Shown: positions 9,227 through 16,723 of the stretch, piece after piece | Layout of the letters: the number at the start of each line of letters is the position of its first letter | Position numbering within the stretch: the stretch's first letter is position 1 | Source of the DNA: Gilichinskyi gelida | GTDB taxonomy: Bacteria > Acidobacteriota > Thermoanaerobaculia > Gp7-AA8 | DNA: 64,000 bases | Assembly (NCBI GenBank): GCA_038040385.1 | Contig: JBBPII010000003.1 | Span: 186,001-250,000 of the forward strand | Direction: 5' to 3' | Translations under genes and position numbers: made by a program | Notes under the pieces: model-generated | What the model was told of the DNA's origin: nothing | What the model saw: the letters and a program-made list of their open reading frames with translations, nothing else | Databases searched by the model: none

Positions 9227-9457
9227 TCAGTCGCAGAGCGACTTCATCAGCGTATTCACGTTCTCGTAGACCTGCCGGATGTTCGGTTCGAGCCAACGTA
9301 AGTCGTGCGCCGCCACATCGCCCTTCAACATGTCGAGGATGTCGTCGGCATCGAACATCAAGTCGGCGAGACGATCCGCGACCCGTTCACGGAACGGCAT
9401 GCGGTGCCATTGGATGATCGAGAGTCCGCCGAATCGCGCTTGCAGATGTGCTCTCAT
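9227..9457 (-). CDS. Hypothetical small helical protein
   Basis: A 76-residue protein with even amino-acid composition and likely all-helical content (FRERVADRLADLMFDADDILDMLKGD, broken here only for reference to residues 23-48). It has no signal peptide or membrane segment. It is divergent from the HTH-sigma gene, with an AT-richer 60-bp gap between them (9458-9520) that probably holds both promoters. It may begin a short operon leading into the RHS gene. Family not recognised. Confidence 0.5.
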   Translation of the reverse strand: MRAHLQARFGGLSIIQWHRMPFRERVADRLADLMFDADDILDMLKGDVAAHDLRWLEPNIRQVYENVNTLMKSLCD

Positions 9458-9520
9458 GGATGTGGAAAGTGCGGCGAATCCTACGGACCCAATTAATGTA
9501 TGTCAATATGGAATCGATAG

Positions 9521-10480
9521 TTGTCTGAATGGCAGGGGGTAGGGAAACGCGGGTTTTCGTCACTCCTTAGAAGAGTGGCTCTTCGAGTCAAACGGCAGCC
9601 GCGGGAAACGCTGCTCGGCCAGGCGATTCGCGCTTTCGGTCTTCGGCCGACAAGCATCGTCCGCATGGCCGACCGGCTTGCCGAAGCGGCGGGAGTACCT
9701 TCGATAAGCCGTTCGCAGCTCGGGCGGCTCATGCGAGGTCAGTCCAGGACCACTGAAGAGCGCATCTCAATCGTGGTTGCTGCGTTCCGCGAAATCACCG
9801 GAGCTCCGTTTCGCCCAGGTGACCTGTTTCCGCTCGACGCGGGCCTGGACGGAGTGGTGAGCGCGGACCGACTGGCTGGCTCGGACGCTGGACGTGGCAG
9901 ACAACGATCGGTTCCATTATCCTCGGCCGGCAGCTTGATTCGCGCGGCTTGGAGGATGTTGGTGCCCGACGAAACCGCGGGTCCGCCGGAGGACATCCAG
10001 CAGTTGTACATCGAACACCGCGTGCTCATGCGCGCAGTGGCGATGAGGCGTTACCGTATCCCGCCGGACGAGGCCGAGGCACTTGTCCATGACGCGTTCG
10101 TAGACTACCTGCAGCGTCCGACGAAGCCGGCGAACGTCAGGGGTTGGCTGCTCGGCAACGTTGCGAACCGCTGCAAGCACTACTGGCGCGACCGGCGGCA
10201 TGAAGAACCGCTCGTTTCTGAGCACGACAAAACGATCGATACATCGCCCGAATCGAGCGTGGATGATTGGGAGCGTCGACTGACCGTATCTGCGGTGCTC
10301 GCGCGCCTCGGGCAGAAATGCCGCGACACGCTGCGCGGCTACTATCTCTCGGATGAGACGAATGATGCGATCGCCGACCGACTCCGAAAGGCACCGGCGT
10401 ACATCTACGTTCTCCTGAGTACGTGCCGCCGGCGCGCATCAGAGCTCTTCCGAATCCTGAACAGATCGAGGACGCGATGA
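9521..10480 (+). CDS. XRE-type HTH / ECF sigma factor fusion
   Basis: 319 residues from a TTG; a GTG at 9578 is an alternative. Residues about 30-105 form a Cro/XRE-like helix-turn-helix (LGQAIRAFGL, then SISRSQLGRLMRGQ, ending PGDLFPL), the same ending style (ATDLFDL) as the small HTH protein encoded at 12313. Residues about 160-230 are sigma region 2 (AEALVHDAFVDYLQRP, VRGWLLGNVANRCKHYWR) and residues 255-315 region 4 (DTLRGYYLSDETNDAIADRL). A DNA-binding domain ahead of an ECF sigma is unusual. Its stop overlaps the start of a zinc-finger/TPR gene (ATGA), which suggests sigma/anti-sigma coupling. Confidence 0.8.
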   Translation: MSEWQGVGKRGFSSLLRRVALRVKRQPRETLLGQAIRAFGLRPTSIVRMADRLAEAAGVPSISRSQLGRLMRGQSRTTEERISIVVAAFREITGAPFRPGDLFPLDAGLDGVVSADRLAGSDAGRGRQRSVPLSSAGSLIRAAWRMLVPDETAGPPEDIQQLYIEHRVLMRAVAMRRYRIPPDEAEALVHDAFVDYLQRPTKPANVRGWLLGNVANRCKHYWRDRRHEEPLVSEHDKTIDTSPESSVDDWERRLTVSAVLARLGQKCRDTLRGYYLSDETNDAIADRLRKAPAYIYVLLSTCRRRASELFRILNRSRTR

Positions 10481-11829
10481 CTCACCTGAGCGATGAAACC
10501 CTCATGACCTACATGTTCGATGCGAGCCGCCTCAGTGATCGGACACAGGTCGAGAGCCACATCGCCGAATGTGAGGAGTGCCGAGACCGGCTCACGGTCG
10601 AACGCTCGATCGAGGGCGACTTACGAGATCATCGGGTCTGGGGAGACGTGGAACAGTTCCAGGGCCGGCCGGCTCGTCTCGACGATTTCCTGGCAGAAGC
10701 ACGCCGCATCGAGAAAGAAGACGTGGATGCAGCGCGCCGCCTTGCGCCGTTACTCAAATCGCCGCTCGCGTTCGACGACGCGGACATGGTGTCCGATCCG
10801 CGGTTTCACACGGAGGGTGTCGTCCGGAAGCTCTGCGCGGAGGCGGAGGGACTGCATGATCGCAGACCCAACCTCAGCCTCGAGTACGCAACGGCGGCAG
10901 CAGCGATCGCGAAGAGGCTCGATGGCGCCTCGGCCTCGCGGGTGTCGGCGCTCGCCATCGCGATAAGAGAGCAAGCTACCGCACTTCGCTTTCTCGGCAA
11001 GTTCAAGAAGGCGCTGATGCTGCTCGATCAGGCCGAAGCACTTTTCGAGAAGATGCCGGGAGGCGCCTACGATTTGGCGGTGGCTTGGTACGTGCGTTCG
11101 TCGGTACTTCTGCAGTTGGATGAGATCGATAAGAACCGCGAGGCGCTATCGCTCGCTCAAAGCGCAAGTGCAGTGTTCTCTGAGCATGGCGACGATCGTC
11201 GGCTGCTCAGGGCGAAGATTCTAGAAGCAGGTTGTCTTTTTCAGCTCGATCGAGCTACGGACGCTTTGGCCGCTACTGAGAACGTCATGGCGCTAGCGCG
11301 CGGTCATGGCGACAGAAATCTGCTCGCGTACGGATTCAAGAATGCGGCCGAGGCTCTGGTGAACCTCGGCAACTTGGAGAAAGCGGAGCGGTATTACTCA
11401 GAAGCTCTGACGCTGTACGACGAACTTGGCGTTTCGGTCGAAAGCGCTCGATGCGAATGGTTGCTTGCGCGTGTTTTGGGTATGCGCGGTGACATGCTGA
11501 AGAGCGCCGAATCGCTTGAGGTAGCGAAGCTGAAACTCTTGGGTCTTGGTCTTCGCGACGATCACGCTCTGGCAACGCTTGATTGGTCCGAAATGCGGCT
11601 GGCGCTGGATCGCCCCGACGGCGTGGCGGAAGCTTGCCGACAGATCATCGTGCATTACGAGTCCGAAGCCATGACGCGCAACGCCCGCCTCGCACTCGCC
11701 TGGCTCCACGAAGCGCTGCGAAAGCGACAAGCTACGACTCGACTCGTTCGCGAAGTTCGCGAATACCTCGCGCTGCTGCCGCGGTATCCGGACAGGCCAT
11801 TCGTGCCATCCACCGCCATTCCATCGTAA
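10477..11829 (+). CDS. Zinc-finger anti-sigma-like domain fused to TPR repeats
   Basis: 450 residues from the ATG at 10477, which overlaps the sigma stop (ATGA), so the two are translationally coupled. Residues 1-45 carry the zinc-binding anti-sigma signature H-x3-C-x2-C (His28, Cys32, Cys35 in HIAECEEC). Residues about 155-430 are tandem helix pairs of the TPR type (for example GKFKKALMLLDQAEALFEKM and GNLEKAERYYSEALTLYDEL). There is no transmembrane segment, unlike classical anti-sigmas that signal across the membrane, so a cytoplasmic ligand is likely. The next gene encodes a secreted peptide, which makes TPR-peptide binding an attractive hypothesis. Confidence 0.8.
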   Translation: MTHLSDETLMTYMFDASRLSDRTQVESHIAECEECRDRLTVERSIEGDLRDHRVWGDVEQFQGRPARLDDFLAEARRIEKEDVDAARRLAPLLKSPLAFDDADMVSDPRFHTEGVVRKLCAEAEGLHDRRPNLSLEYATAAAAIAKRLDGASASRVSALAIAIREQATALRFLGKFKKALMLLDQAEALFEKMPGGAYDLAVAWYVRSSVLLQLDEIDKNREALSLAQSASAVFSEHGDDRRLLRAKILEAGCLFQLDRATDALAATENVMALARGHGDRNLLAYGFKNAAEALVNLGNLEKAERYYSEALTLYDELGVSVESARCEWLLARVLGMRGDMLKSAESLEVAKLKLLGLGLRDDHALATLDWSEMRLALDRPDGVAEACRQIIVHYESEAMTRNARLALAWLHEALRKRQATTRLVREVREYLALLPRYPDRPFVPSTAIPS

Positions 11830-11869
11830 AAAAAAATAGAAAGTTGGCCTCTCCTGGCACATACAGGCA

Positions 11870-11881
11870 GAGGGCGCCCTC
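11870..11881. promoter_or_regulatory. Perfect 12-bp palindrome in the leader of the peptide gene
   Basis: GAGGGCGCCCTC lies 43 bp before the peptide ATG, behind an A-rich run at 11828-11837. It could be an operator half-site pair or a small hairpin (terminator or attenuator) between the TPR gene and the peptide gene. No U-tract follows it, which argues against simple termination. Confidence 0.35.
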
Positions 11882-11923
11882 CCGGAGCTGCCGGCGTTCA
11901 CCCGCCGAGCGAAAGGAGGGTTT

Positions 11924-12103
11924 ATGCGGAAGGTACGCAACATGGGTGCGGCGCTCGCGCTCGCTGCAACATTCATGGCGAACGCCGCCGCCGCTGCGCC
12001 TCGTGGCGATCGCCCATACGACGATCTTGGGACGAGAATCAAACGGGTAATCGTCGGGATCGTGACGATCCTCGAAGACATCCGGATAAGCATTCCGCCG
12101 TAG
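11924..12103 (+). CDS. Small secreted peptide precursor
   Basis: A 59-residue frame with a strong ribosome site (AAAGGAGG, 5 nt before the ATG). Residues 1-24 are a clear Sec signal: MRKVRN, a hydrophobic core (GAALALAATFM), then AAAAA for signal-peptidase cleavage. The predicted mature part, about 35 residues, starts near APRGDRPYDD and ends in an amphipathic segment IVGIVTILEDIRISIPP. It is followed by a good intrinsic terminator. Its position behind the HTH-sigma and zinc-finger/TPR genes suggests a signalling peptide or a secreted effector under their control. No family recognised. Confidence 0.65.
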   Translation: MRKVRNMGAALALAATFMANAAAAAPRGDRPYDDLGTRIKRVIVGIVTILEDIRISIPP

Positions 12104-12138
12104 GTTGGTGCCGTGATGTCTTTTCTGACGACTGTCGG

Positions 12139-12162
12139 GTGGCGCATATGTGCGCCACTTTT
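12139..12162 (+). terminator. Intrinsic terminator after the peptide gene
   Basis: Perfect 8-bp stem GTGGCGCA/TGCGCCAC with a 4-nt loop (TATG), followed directly by TTTT. It lies 36 bp downstream of the peptide stop and closes the sigma-TPR-peptide unit. Confidence 0.75.
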
Positions 12163-12312
12163 CGTTGGTGGGAAACTTTCGCTGGCCATCGCCACTCCTC
12201 CAGATGAAGGAGGCTTGGAATGGACTGGGCTGCGAACCTCACCACGGCAATTCCCTCATCGGTCGGCTTGCCAGCCCGGACCCCCGCCTCCCGAATCGCA
12301 GGAGGCGAATCG

Positions 12313-12534
12313 ATGGGCCACCCGACCCGACTCGAGGCTTTCATGGAATCCCACGGCATCAAACCGATGGCTCTCGCTCGGGCATCGGGCTACAGCCGCC
12401 AATATCTATTGCGCGTGCGCAAAGGCCGTACAGAGCCTGGCCGCCCGTTCATCGCTGCGATCGTGGATGCGTGCCGGAAGCTTTCGCACGAGCCAGTGAA
12501 GGCAACGGATCTCTTCGATCTCGGGGGCGAATAG
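12313..12534 (+). CDS. Small XRE-type helix-turn-helix protein
   Basis: 73 residues from the ATG at 12313 (AGGAGG 7 nt upstream). A second in-frame ATG at 12220 also has a strong AAGGAGG 7 nt upstream and would add 31 residues, so two forms are possible. The core reads LEAFMESHGIKPMALARASG, then YSRQYLLRVRKGR, the Cro/XRE helix-turn-helix layout, ending KATDLFDL. It resembles the N-terminal domain of the HTH-sigma protein at 9521 in length and ending, which hints at a shared DNA site or competition for it. It lies behind a terminator, so it has its own promoter. Confidence 0.75.
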   Translation: MGHPTRLEAFMESHGIKPMALARASGYSRQYLLRVRKGRTEPGRPFIAAIVDACRKLSHEPVKATDLFDLGGE

Positions 12535-12754
12535 CTCGCCCGTGCGCGCATGAGTGCATACCGCGTCCGGGCGCGATTCGCGCAGACGCTACGGAGACGT
12601 ACGCTCCGTTGCCCCTCCGGGTCCTACCGCGCCGTGCGCCGGCTGTTGCTCGCGCTGGCGCCGCCGCCGTCCCAGGACGACGACGGTTGAAACCATCCGA
12701 ATCCCGCGCAGCAAGCGTTGGCGCCGTAGCCGGTAAGGCCGCGCCAATTTTCTG

Positions 12755-12778
12755 GAGAGCCCGCACCCGCGGGCCCTC
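12755..12778 (+). terminator. Hairpin at the right end of the island
   Basis: A 10-bp stem with one mismatch (GAGAGCCCGC against GCGGGCCCTC) and an ACCC loop. The following bases are only weakly T-rich (TTCGTGT). It may end transcripts from the HTH gene before they run into the convergent dehydrogenase gene. Confidence 0.5.
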
Positions 12779-12838
12779 TTCGTGTCTGCCAGAGTACGAC
12801 TTCTTGCGGCGGCTGGTGGCCCGCCAACGGGGATGCAG

Positions 12839-14017
12839 CTACAACCGATCCGTGAGGATCGTCTTGGCGATGGTCGCCAACTGCATGTTCGACGTCCCCT
12901 CGTAGATCTGCCCGACCTTCGAGTCGCGCCAGAACTTCTCGACCGGATACTCCTTGGTGTAGCCGTTGCCGCCGAAGAGCTGCACGGCGAGGGATGTCGC
13001 CTTCTCAGCGACCTGCGAGGAGAAGAGCTTGGCCATGGCGGCCTCGCGGAGGAACGGCTTGCCGGCGTCTTTCAGCCTCGCGGCGTTGTAGACCATCAGC
13101 CGCGCCGCCTCGAGCTCGGTCGCCGCCTGGGCGATCTGGAACTGCACGCCCTGGAACTCCGAGATCCGCTGGCCGAACTGCTTCCGCTCCTTTGTGTATG
13201 AAATGGCGTGCTCCAGCGCGCCGCGGGCCACGCCGATCATCTGCGCGCCGATTCCGATCCGCCCTTCGTTGAGCGTCTCGATGGCCATCTTGTAGCCCTT
13301 GCCGATCTCGCCGACCACGTTCTCCTTCGGCACGCGGCAGTCTTCGAGGATCAGCTCGCAGGTGGACGACGCGCGGATGCCGAGCTTGTCCTCTTTCTTG
13401 CCGACCGTGAACCCGGGGAAATCGCGCTCGATGAGGAAGGCGGTGATGCCTTTGTAGCCGGCGTCGGGGTTGGCGTTGGCGAAGACGATGAAGACGCCCG
13501 CCTCGAAGGCGTTGGTGATCCACAACTTCTGGCCGTTGAGGACCCAGTGGTCGCCCTTGTCCTCGGCGCGGCAGGCGAGGGCGAAGGCGTCGGAGCCCGA
13601 CCCCGCTTCGGAGAGCGCGTACGCGCCGACCGTGTCGCGCGCCAGCATCGGGAGGTACTTCGATTTCTGATCCTCGGTCGCCCAGCGAAGGAGAGCGTTG
13701 TTGACCAGCGTGTTCTGGACGTCGACGAGCACGCCGCACGACGCGTCGACGTGCGACAGCTCCTCGACCACCAGCACGGCGTTGAAGAACGTCGACCCGG
13801 CGCCGCCCCACTGCTCGGGCACTTCGATGGCCATGATTCCGAGCTCGAAGAAGTTGTCGATCAGGGACTTGTCCATCTGGGCGTCGTGGTCCATCTGGTG
13901 AACCAGGGGGCGGATCTTCTCGACGGCGAAGTCGCGCACGCTCTGCTGGAACATCTCCTCTTCTTCGGAGAGGACGGTCAGCGGCGTGGTGGCGGGGGTT
14001 TCCGTTGCGGTGGTCAT
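12839..14017 (-). CDS. Acyl-CoA dehydrogenase (short-chain/butyryl-CoA type)
   Basis: A 392-residue flavoenzyme of normal family length, oxidising acyl-CoA to trans-2-enoyl-CoA and passing electrons to ETF. The ATG at 14017 gives the usual short N-terminus (after it SEEEEMFQQSVRDFA). Visible landmarks are the FAD/substrate motifs AYALSEAGSGSD and WITNA, the signature region RKQFGQRISEFQGVQ, and the catalytic base glutamate in YEGTSNMQ. It lies 11 bp downstream of the TMTC-like gene on the same strand. Its last eight codons coincide with the island's right repeat, so integration left the gene intact. Confidence 0.92.
   Translation of the reverse strand: MTTATETPATTPLTVLSEEEEMFQQSVRDFAVEKIRPLVHQMDHDAQMDKSLIDNFFELGIMAIEVPEQWGGAGSTFFNAVLVVEELSHVDASCGVLVDVQNTLVNNALLRWATEDQKSKYLPMLARDTVGAYALSEAGSGSDAFALACRAEDKGDHWVLNGQKLWITNAFEAGVFIVFANANPDAGYKGITAFLIERDFPGFTVGKKEDKLGIRASSTCELILEDCRVPKENVVGEIGKGYKMAIETLNEGRIGIGAQMIGVARGALEHAISYTKERKQFGQRISEFQGVQFQIAQAATELEAARLMVYNAARLKDAGKPFLREAAMAKLFSSQVAEKATSLAVQLFGGNGYTKEYPVEKFWRDSKVGQIYEGTSNMQLATIAKTILTDRL
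12840..12866. repeat. Right copy of 27-bp direct repeat (attR-like)
   Basis: Identical to 287-313, and made up of the last codons of the acyl-CoA dehydrogenase gene on the minus strand. Just to its left (about 12801-12835) is a diverged copy of the end of the gene at 3-302: DFLRRLVARQR here against DFLRRLVGRQR there, with most differences synonymous. That is the footprint of a related chromosome carried in with the island. Confidence 0.7.
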
Positions 14018-14028
14018 GAGCGGCGATT

Positions 14029-16128
14029 CTATCGCGCGCGCATGGTGGCGATGAAGTCGGCGAGGTTGCTGTCTTTCGGCGGCATGTGGAGCGCGTTGGT
14101 GAAGTACTCGTTGGCCTTCTGCGCGTCGATGCGCTGCGCCTCCTCGGCGTGACCGGCGGCGTCGGCCCGCCGCCCCAACTGCGCCTCGATCAACGCCAGA
14201 TAGACGCGCGGCTCGACGGAGTCGGGGGCCAGCCGCGCCGCCTCTTTCGTCTGCGCCAGCGCCTCCTCGTTCCGTCCAGCGCGGCTGAGCATAGCCGCGA
14301 GGTTCATCCGCGCGTCGTACGCCGCGGCGTCGAGACGGATGGCCTCGCGGTAGGCGCGCTCGGCGTCGGCGAAGTTGTCCTTCGACGAGTACGCGCTGGC
14401 GAGCGCATTCCAGCTCGCGGCGGAGGGGCGGGCGTTGACCACTGCCTGGAAATCGGCCAGCGCCTCGTCGATGCGGCCGAGGGCGAGCTTTGCGGCTCCG
14501 CGGGAGGCGAGAATGTCGAGCTTGCGGGAGGGATCGAGCTTCAGGGCGGCGTCGAGATGCGGCAGCGCGGCGGCCGCACGTCCGGTGTTGATCAGGGCCA
14601 GCGCCAGGTTCTCGTGCGCGGAACCGAGCGACGGGTCGGCGTCCACGGCCCGCTGCAGCGGCTCGACGGCCTCGACGAAGCGCTTCTGCTTCGCGAACGC
14701 CTCGCCGGCGGCCGCGAGCGGGATCGCCCCGCCGCCGGCCGTCATGCCCTTCGCGTACTCGTTGTTCGCCTCGTCCAGCCGGTCCTCGGCGAGCAAAACG
14801 TTGCCGAGGACGAGGTGGGCGACGGCGTTGTCCCGCGTGACCGCCGTGGCGTGTGTGAAAAGCGTGATCGTGTCGCGCCAGAGGGCGGCGTAGCGGATCG
14901 AGAGCGCGGTGAAGGCGATGAGCGAGACGGCCGTGGCGGCGATTGCCGTCTGCCGGGATACCCGCCGCCAGCCGGCGACGAGCCAGACCACCGCGATGGC
15001 GATCCCCATCGAGGGCGTGTACGTGAAGCGGTCCGCCATCGCCTGCGCCCCCGACTGAACCAGGCCTGCCACGGGAAGAAGCATGGCCAGGTACCACCCC
15101 CAGCCGGTGGCGAGCCACGGGAGGCTCTTCCGGAAGCTCCAAGCGGCCAGGGTGATGGCGGCGACGACGATCGCCGCGATCGCCGCCTCTACGCCGATGT
15201 CCTTGCGAAAGGGATAGATCACCGATAAGTCGATGGGCAGAAGCAGCTTGACGAGGTAGGCGCCCGTGCTGCGGATGGGATTCAAGAGGCGGAGGGAGAG
15301 CGGAATGTCGCCGATCGCGGCGCGCTGGCCCGCCAGGGTCAGCGCCACGATCGGAATGGCGAGGATTGCCGGCGGGACGGCTTCGAGCACCACCTTGCGC
15401 CATTCGGTGCGCAGTCGCTCGAAGGGCCACCAGTTCAACAGGATCAAAACGAGCGGTGCCGCCACCACGGTCGGCTTGGACATCAGGGCCAGAGCGAACA
15501 TGGCCAGGACGACGGCGTACCGCGCCGCCGACCGCCGGCGGACGAAGCGCTCGTACGCCAGGAGGGTGGCCACGAAGAAGAGGCCGGCCAGCACATCCTT
15601 CCGCTCGGCGATCCACGCAACTGACTCAACCCGCAGCGGATGCACGGCCCAGATGGCCGCTGCAGCCGCCGCCGCGCCAGTCCGCCCGGTGGCCCGCTGG
15701 AGGAAGAGGAAGAAGAGCGCCGCCGTCAGGCCGTGGAGGAGGACGCTCACCAGGTGCTGCGGGCCGGGCCGGGTGCCGAAGAGAGAGGCGTCGATCTGAT
15801 GCGAGATCCAGGTCAGCGGCTGCCAGTAATACGGCTTGAGCGCGGTGAAGGCATACCGGAGCCCCTCGGCCGAGAGGCCGCGCTGCACGACGCTGTTGGC
15901 GCTGACGTATTCGGGGTCGTCGAACTGGATGTAGCCGTTGAGCGCCGTCCGGCCGAAGACGAGCAGCACCAGGACGATGAGCGCGGCGCAGATGAGCGCC
16001 GTGTGCCTATGTAGCGGGGGGCGCTCTCGCCCGCCGGCTTGCTCGGCGGCCCCTTCGGCTTCGCTCAGGGCAGGCTCCGCGGCCGCTACACCAGGTTGCG
16101 CGCGCTTGCTTCGGCTGGCCTTACCCAC
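14029..16128 (-). CDS. TMTC-like polytopic membrane protein with C-terminal TPRs
   Basis: 699 residues. After a basic/alanine-rich head, about ten transmembrane helices span residues 45-420, with the hallmark loops YIQFDDPEYV (acidic pair in the first outside loop) and HPLRVESVAWIAERKDVL found in the TMTC/PMT-like glycosyltransferase group. Residues about 445-690 are TPR units. In that group the membrane part transfers mannose or another sugar from a lipid donor; the bacterial substrate is unknown. The head segment PALSEAEG is encoded by a piece of an intergenic repeat type seen elsewhere here. Glycosyltransferase activity is inferred from family. Confidence 0.75.
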   Translation of the reverse strand: MGKASRSKRAQPGVAAAEPALSEAEGAAEQAGGRERPPLHRHTALICAALIVLVLLVFGRTALNGYIQFDDPEYVSANSVVQRGLSAEGLRYAFTALKPYYWQPLTWISHQIDASLFGTRPGPQHLVSVLLHGLTAALFFLFLQRATGRTGAAAAAAAIWAVHPLRVESVAWIAERKDVLAGLFFVATLLAYERFVRRRSAARYAVVLAMFALALMSKPTVVAAPLVLILLNWWPFERLRTEWRKVVLEAVPPAILAIPIVALTLAGQRAAIGDIPLSLRLLNPIRSTGAYLVKLLLPIDLSVIYPFRKDIGVEAAIAAIVVAAITLAAWSFRKSLPWLATGWGWYLAMLLPVAGLVQSGAQAMADRFTYTPSMGIAIAVVWLVAGWRRVSRQTAIAATAVSLIAFTALSIRYAALWRDTITLFTHATAVTRDNAVAHLVLGNVLLAEDRLDEANNEYAKGMTAGGGAIPLAAAGEAFAKQKRFVEAVEPLQRAVDADPSLGSAHENLALALINTGRAAAALPHLDAALKLDPSRKLDILASRGAAKLALGRIDEALADFQAVVNARPSAASWNALASAYSSKDNFADAERAYREAIRLDAAAYDARMNLAAMLSRAGRNEEALAQTKEAARLAPDSVEPRVYLALIEAQLGRRADAAGHAEEAQRIDAQKANEYFTNALHMPPKDSNLADFIATMRAR

Positions 16129-16145
16129 GGCGGCGCATCATAACG

Positions 16146-16233
16146 TGGTGCCCCGGGCCGGACTCGAACCGGCACGCCCCTTTCGGAGCAGCGGATTTTA
16201 AGTCCGCAGCGTCTGCCATTCCGCCACCAGGGC
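16146..16233 (-). tRNA. tRNA-Leu (anticodon UAA)
   Basis: On the minus strand the sequence starts GCCCTGGTGGCGGAATGGC, has the anticodon loop CTTAAAA (UAA), a class-II long variable arm, the T-loop GGTTCGAGTCC and an encoded CCA end. 88 nt including CCA, the normal size for a leucine tRNA. It is 17 bp upstream of the TMTC-like gene on the same strand. Confidence 0.95.
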
Positions 16234-16264
16234 TTGCGTCTTTGCAAGGTAACATCGCAAAATC

Positions 16265-16342
16265 CGTTGATCAACGCCGCAACGAGACTTGTGCAGTCGC
16301 CGCCCACGAGCACGCGTCGTCTCCGATTGCCGTTGATCAACG
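16265..16342. promoter_or_regulatory. Two identical 12-bp palindromes (operator-like)
   Basis: CGTTGATCAACG occurs at 16265-16276 and again at 16331-16342, 66 bp centre to centre, both upstream of the zinc-ribbon gene at 16365. Equal spacing of about six helical turns and perfect dyad symmetry suggest a dimeric regulator binding both sites, perhaps with looping. Confidence 0.5.
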
Positions 16343-16364
16343 CTTCGGGCGGGGGAGGAACGGG

Positions 16365-16622
16365 ATGGGGACCTGCGAATACTGCGGCACGCGCTTTCCG
16401 CTGACGCGATCGACGCGCAAGTACTGCACGCCGCGCTGCAAGACCAACGCGTGTCTGGGACGCAAGCCGCGGCGCATCCGGGCGGCCGAGGTGGAGGCGC
16501 TTCACGAGCTGCTGCACGCCGAGGTGGGGAGCACGGAAGTCTTTCGGGAGCGGCTGCGGGAGATCATCGCGCCGCATTTGCCGCCATTCGAGGCAGGAGG
16601 GGACGTTCCGAGCATGGATTGA
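16365..16622 (+). CDS. Small zinc-ribbon protein
   Basis: 85 residues from the ATG at 16365 (GGGGGAGGAA just upstream); earlier in-frame starts run through the palindromes and were rejected. The N-terminus holds CEYCGTRF and RKYCTPRC, a treble-clef/zinc-ribbon pair (Cys5, Cys8, then Cys22 and Cys26) as in small DNA- or RNA-binding proteins. A basic stretch (RKPRRIRAAE) and a helical tail follow. The two palindromes in its leader suggest control by a dimeric repressor, possibly autoregulation. Confidence 0.65.
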   Translation: MGTCEYCGTRFPLTRSTRKYCTPRCKTNACLGRKPRRIRAAEVEALHELLHAEVGSTEVFRERLREIIAPHLPPFEAGGDVPSMD

Positions 16623-16628
16623 AGCGGG

Positions 16629-16694
16629 TTCGCCGTTGACCGTTGGCCGTTCGCCGAGGTGTCTTCGGCCAACGGTCAACGGCCAACAGCGAAC
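16629..16694. repeat. Inverted array of 7-bp words (GTTGACC/GTTGGCC family)
   Basis: The left arm reads GTTGACC-GTTGGCC and the right arm repeats the complement (GGCCAACGGTCAACGGCCAAC), so the unit can fold into a long hairpin. A second member lies at 50197-50265. It is placed just behind the zinc-ribbon stop. Confidence 0.8.
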
Positions 16695-16695
16695 A

Positions 16696-16723
16696 AACAA
16701 AAAGGGCGCCGTCGCCGGCGCCC
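16696..16723 (-). terminator. Intrinsic terminator reading leftward
   Basis: 8-bp perfect stem GGGCGCCG/CGGCGCCC with a 4-nt loop. On the minus strand it is followed by TTTTTGTTTG. No annotated minus-strand gene ends here, so it implies a short untracked transcript coming from the right. Confidence 0.65.

Larger units (their letters stand above)
314..12839. mobile_element. Putative genomic island at the acyl-CoA dehydrogenase 3' end
   Basis: The segment lies between the two 27-bp direct repeats and holds only accessory functions: RHS toxin genes (one decayed), an attC-like inverted repeat, a hydrolase and a sigma/TPR/peptide regulatory cassette. Core metabolism begins at once outside both ends. 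Just inside the right repeat is a diverged fragment of the 3' end of the gene at 3-302, as expected if the element carried flanking DNA from a related host. No integrase or transposase was recognised, so the recombinase may have been lost or supplied in trans. Confidence 0.6.

Noticed and set aside
12550..12690. 46-residue arginine-rich frame after the small HTH gene
   Set aside because: No ribosome site and a low-complexity GC-rich composition; probably fortuitous.
314..12839. Integrase, transposase or phage genes in the island
   Set aside because: None recognised in any frame; the mobility claim rests on repeats and gene content only.
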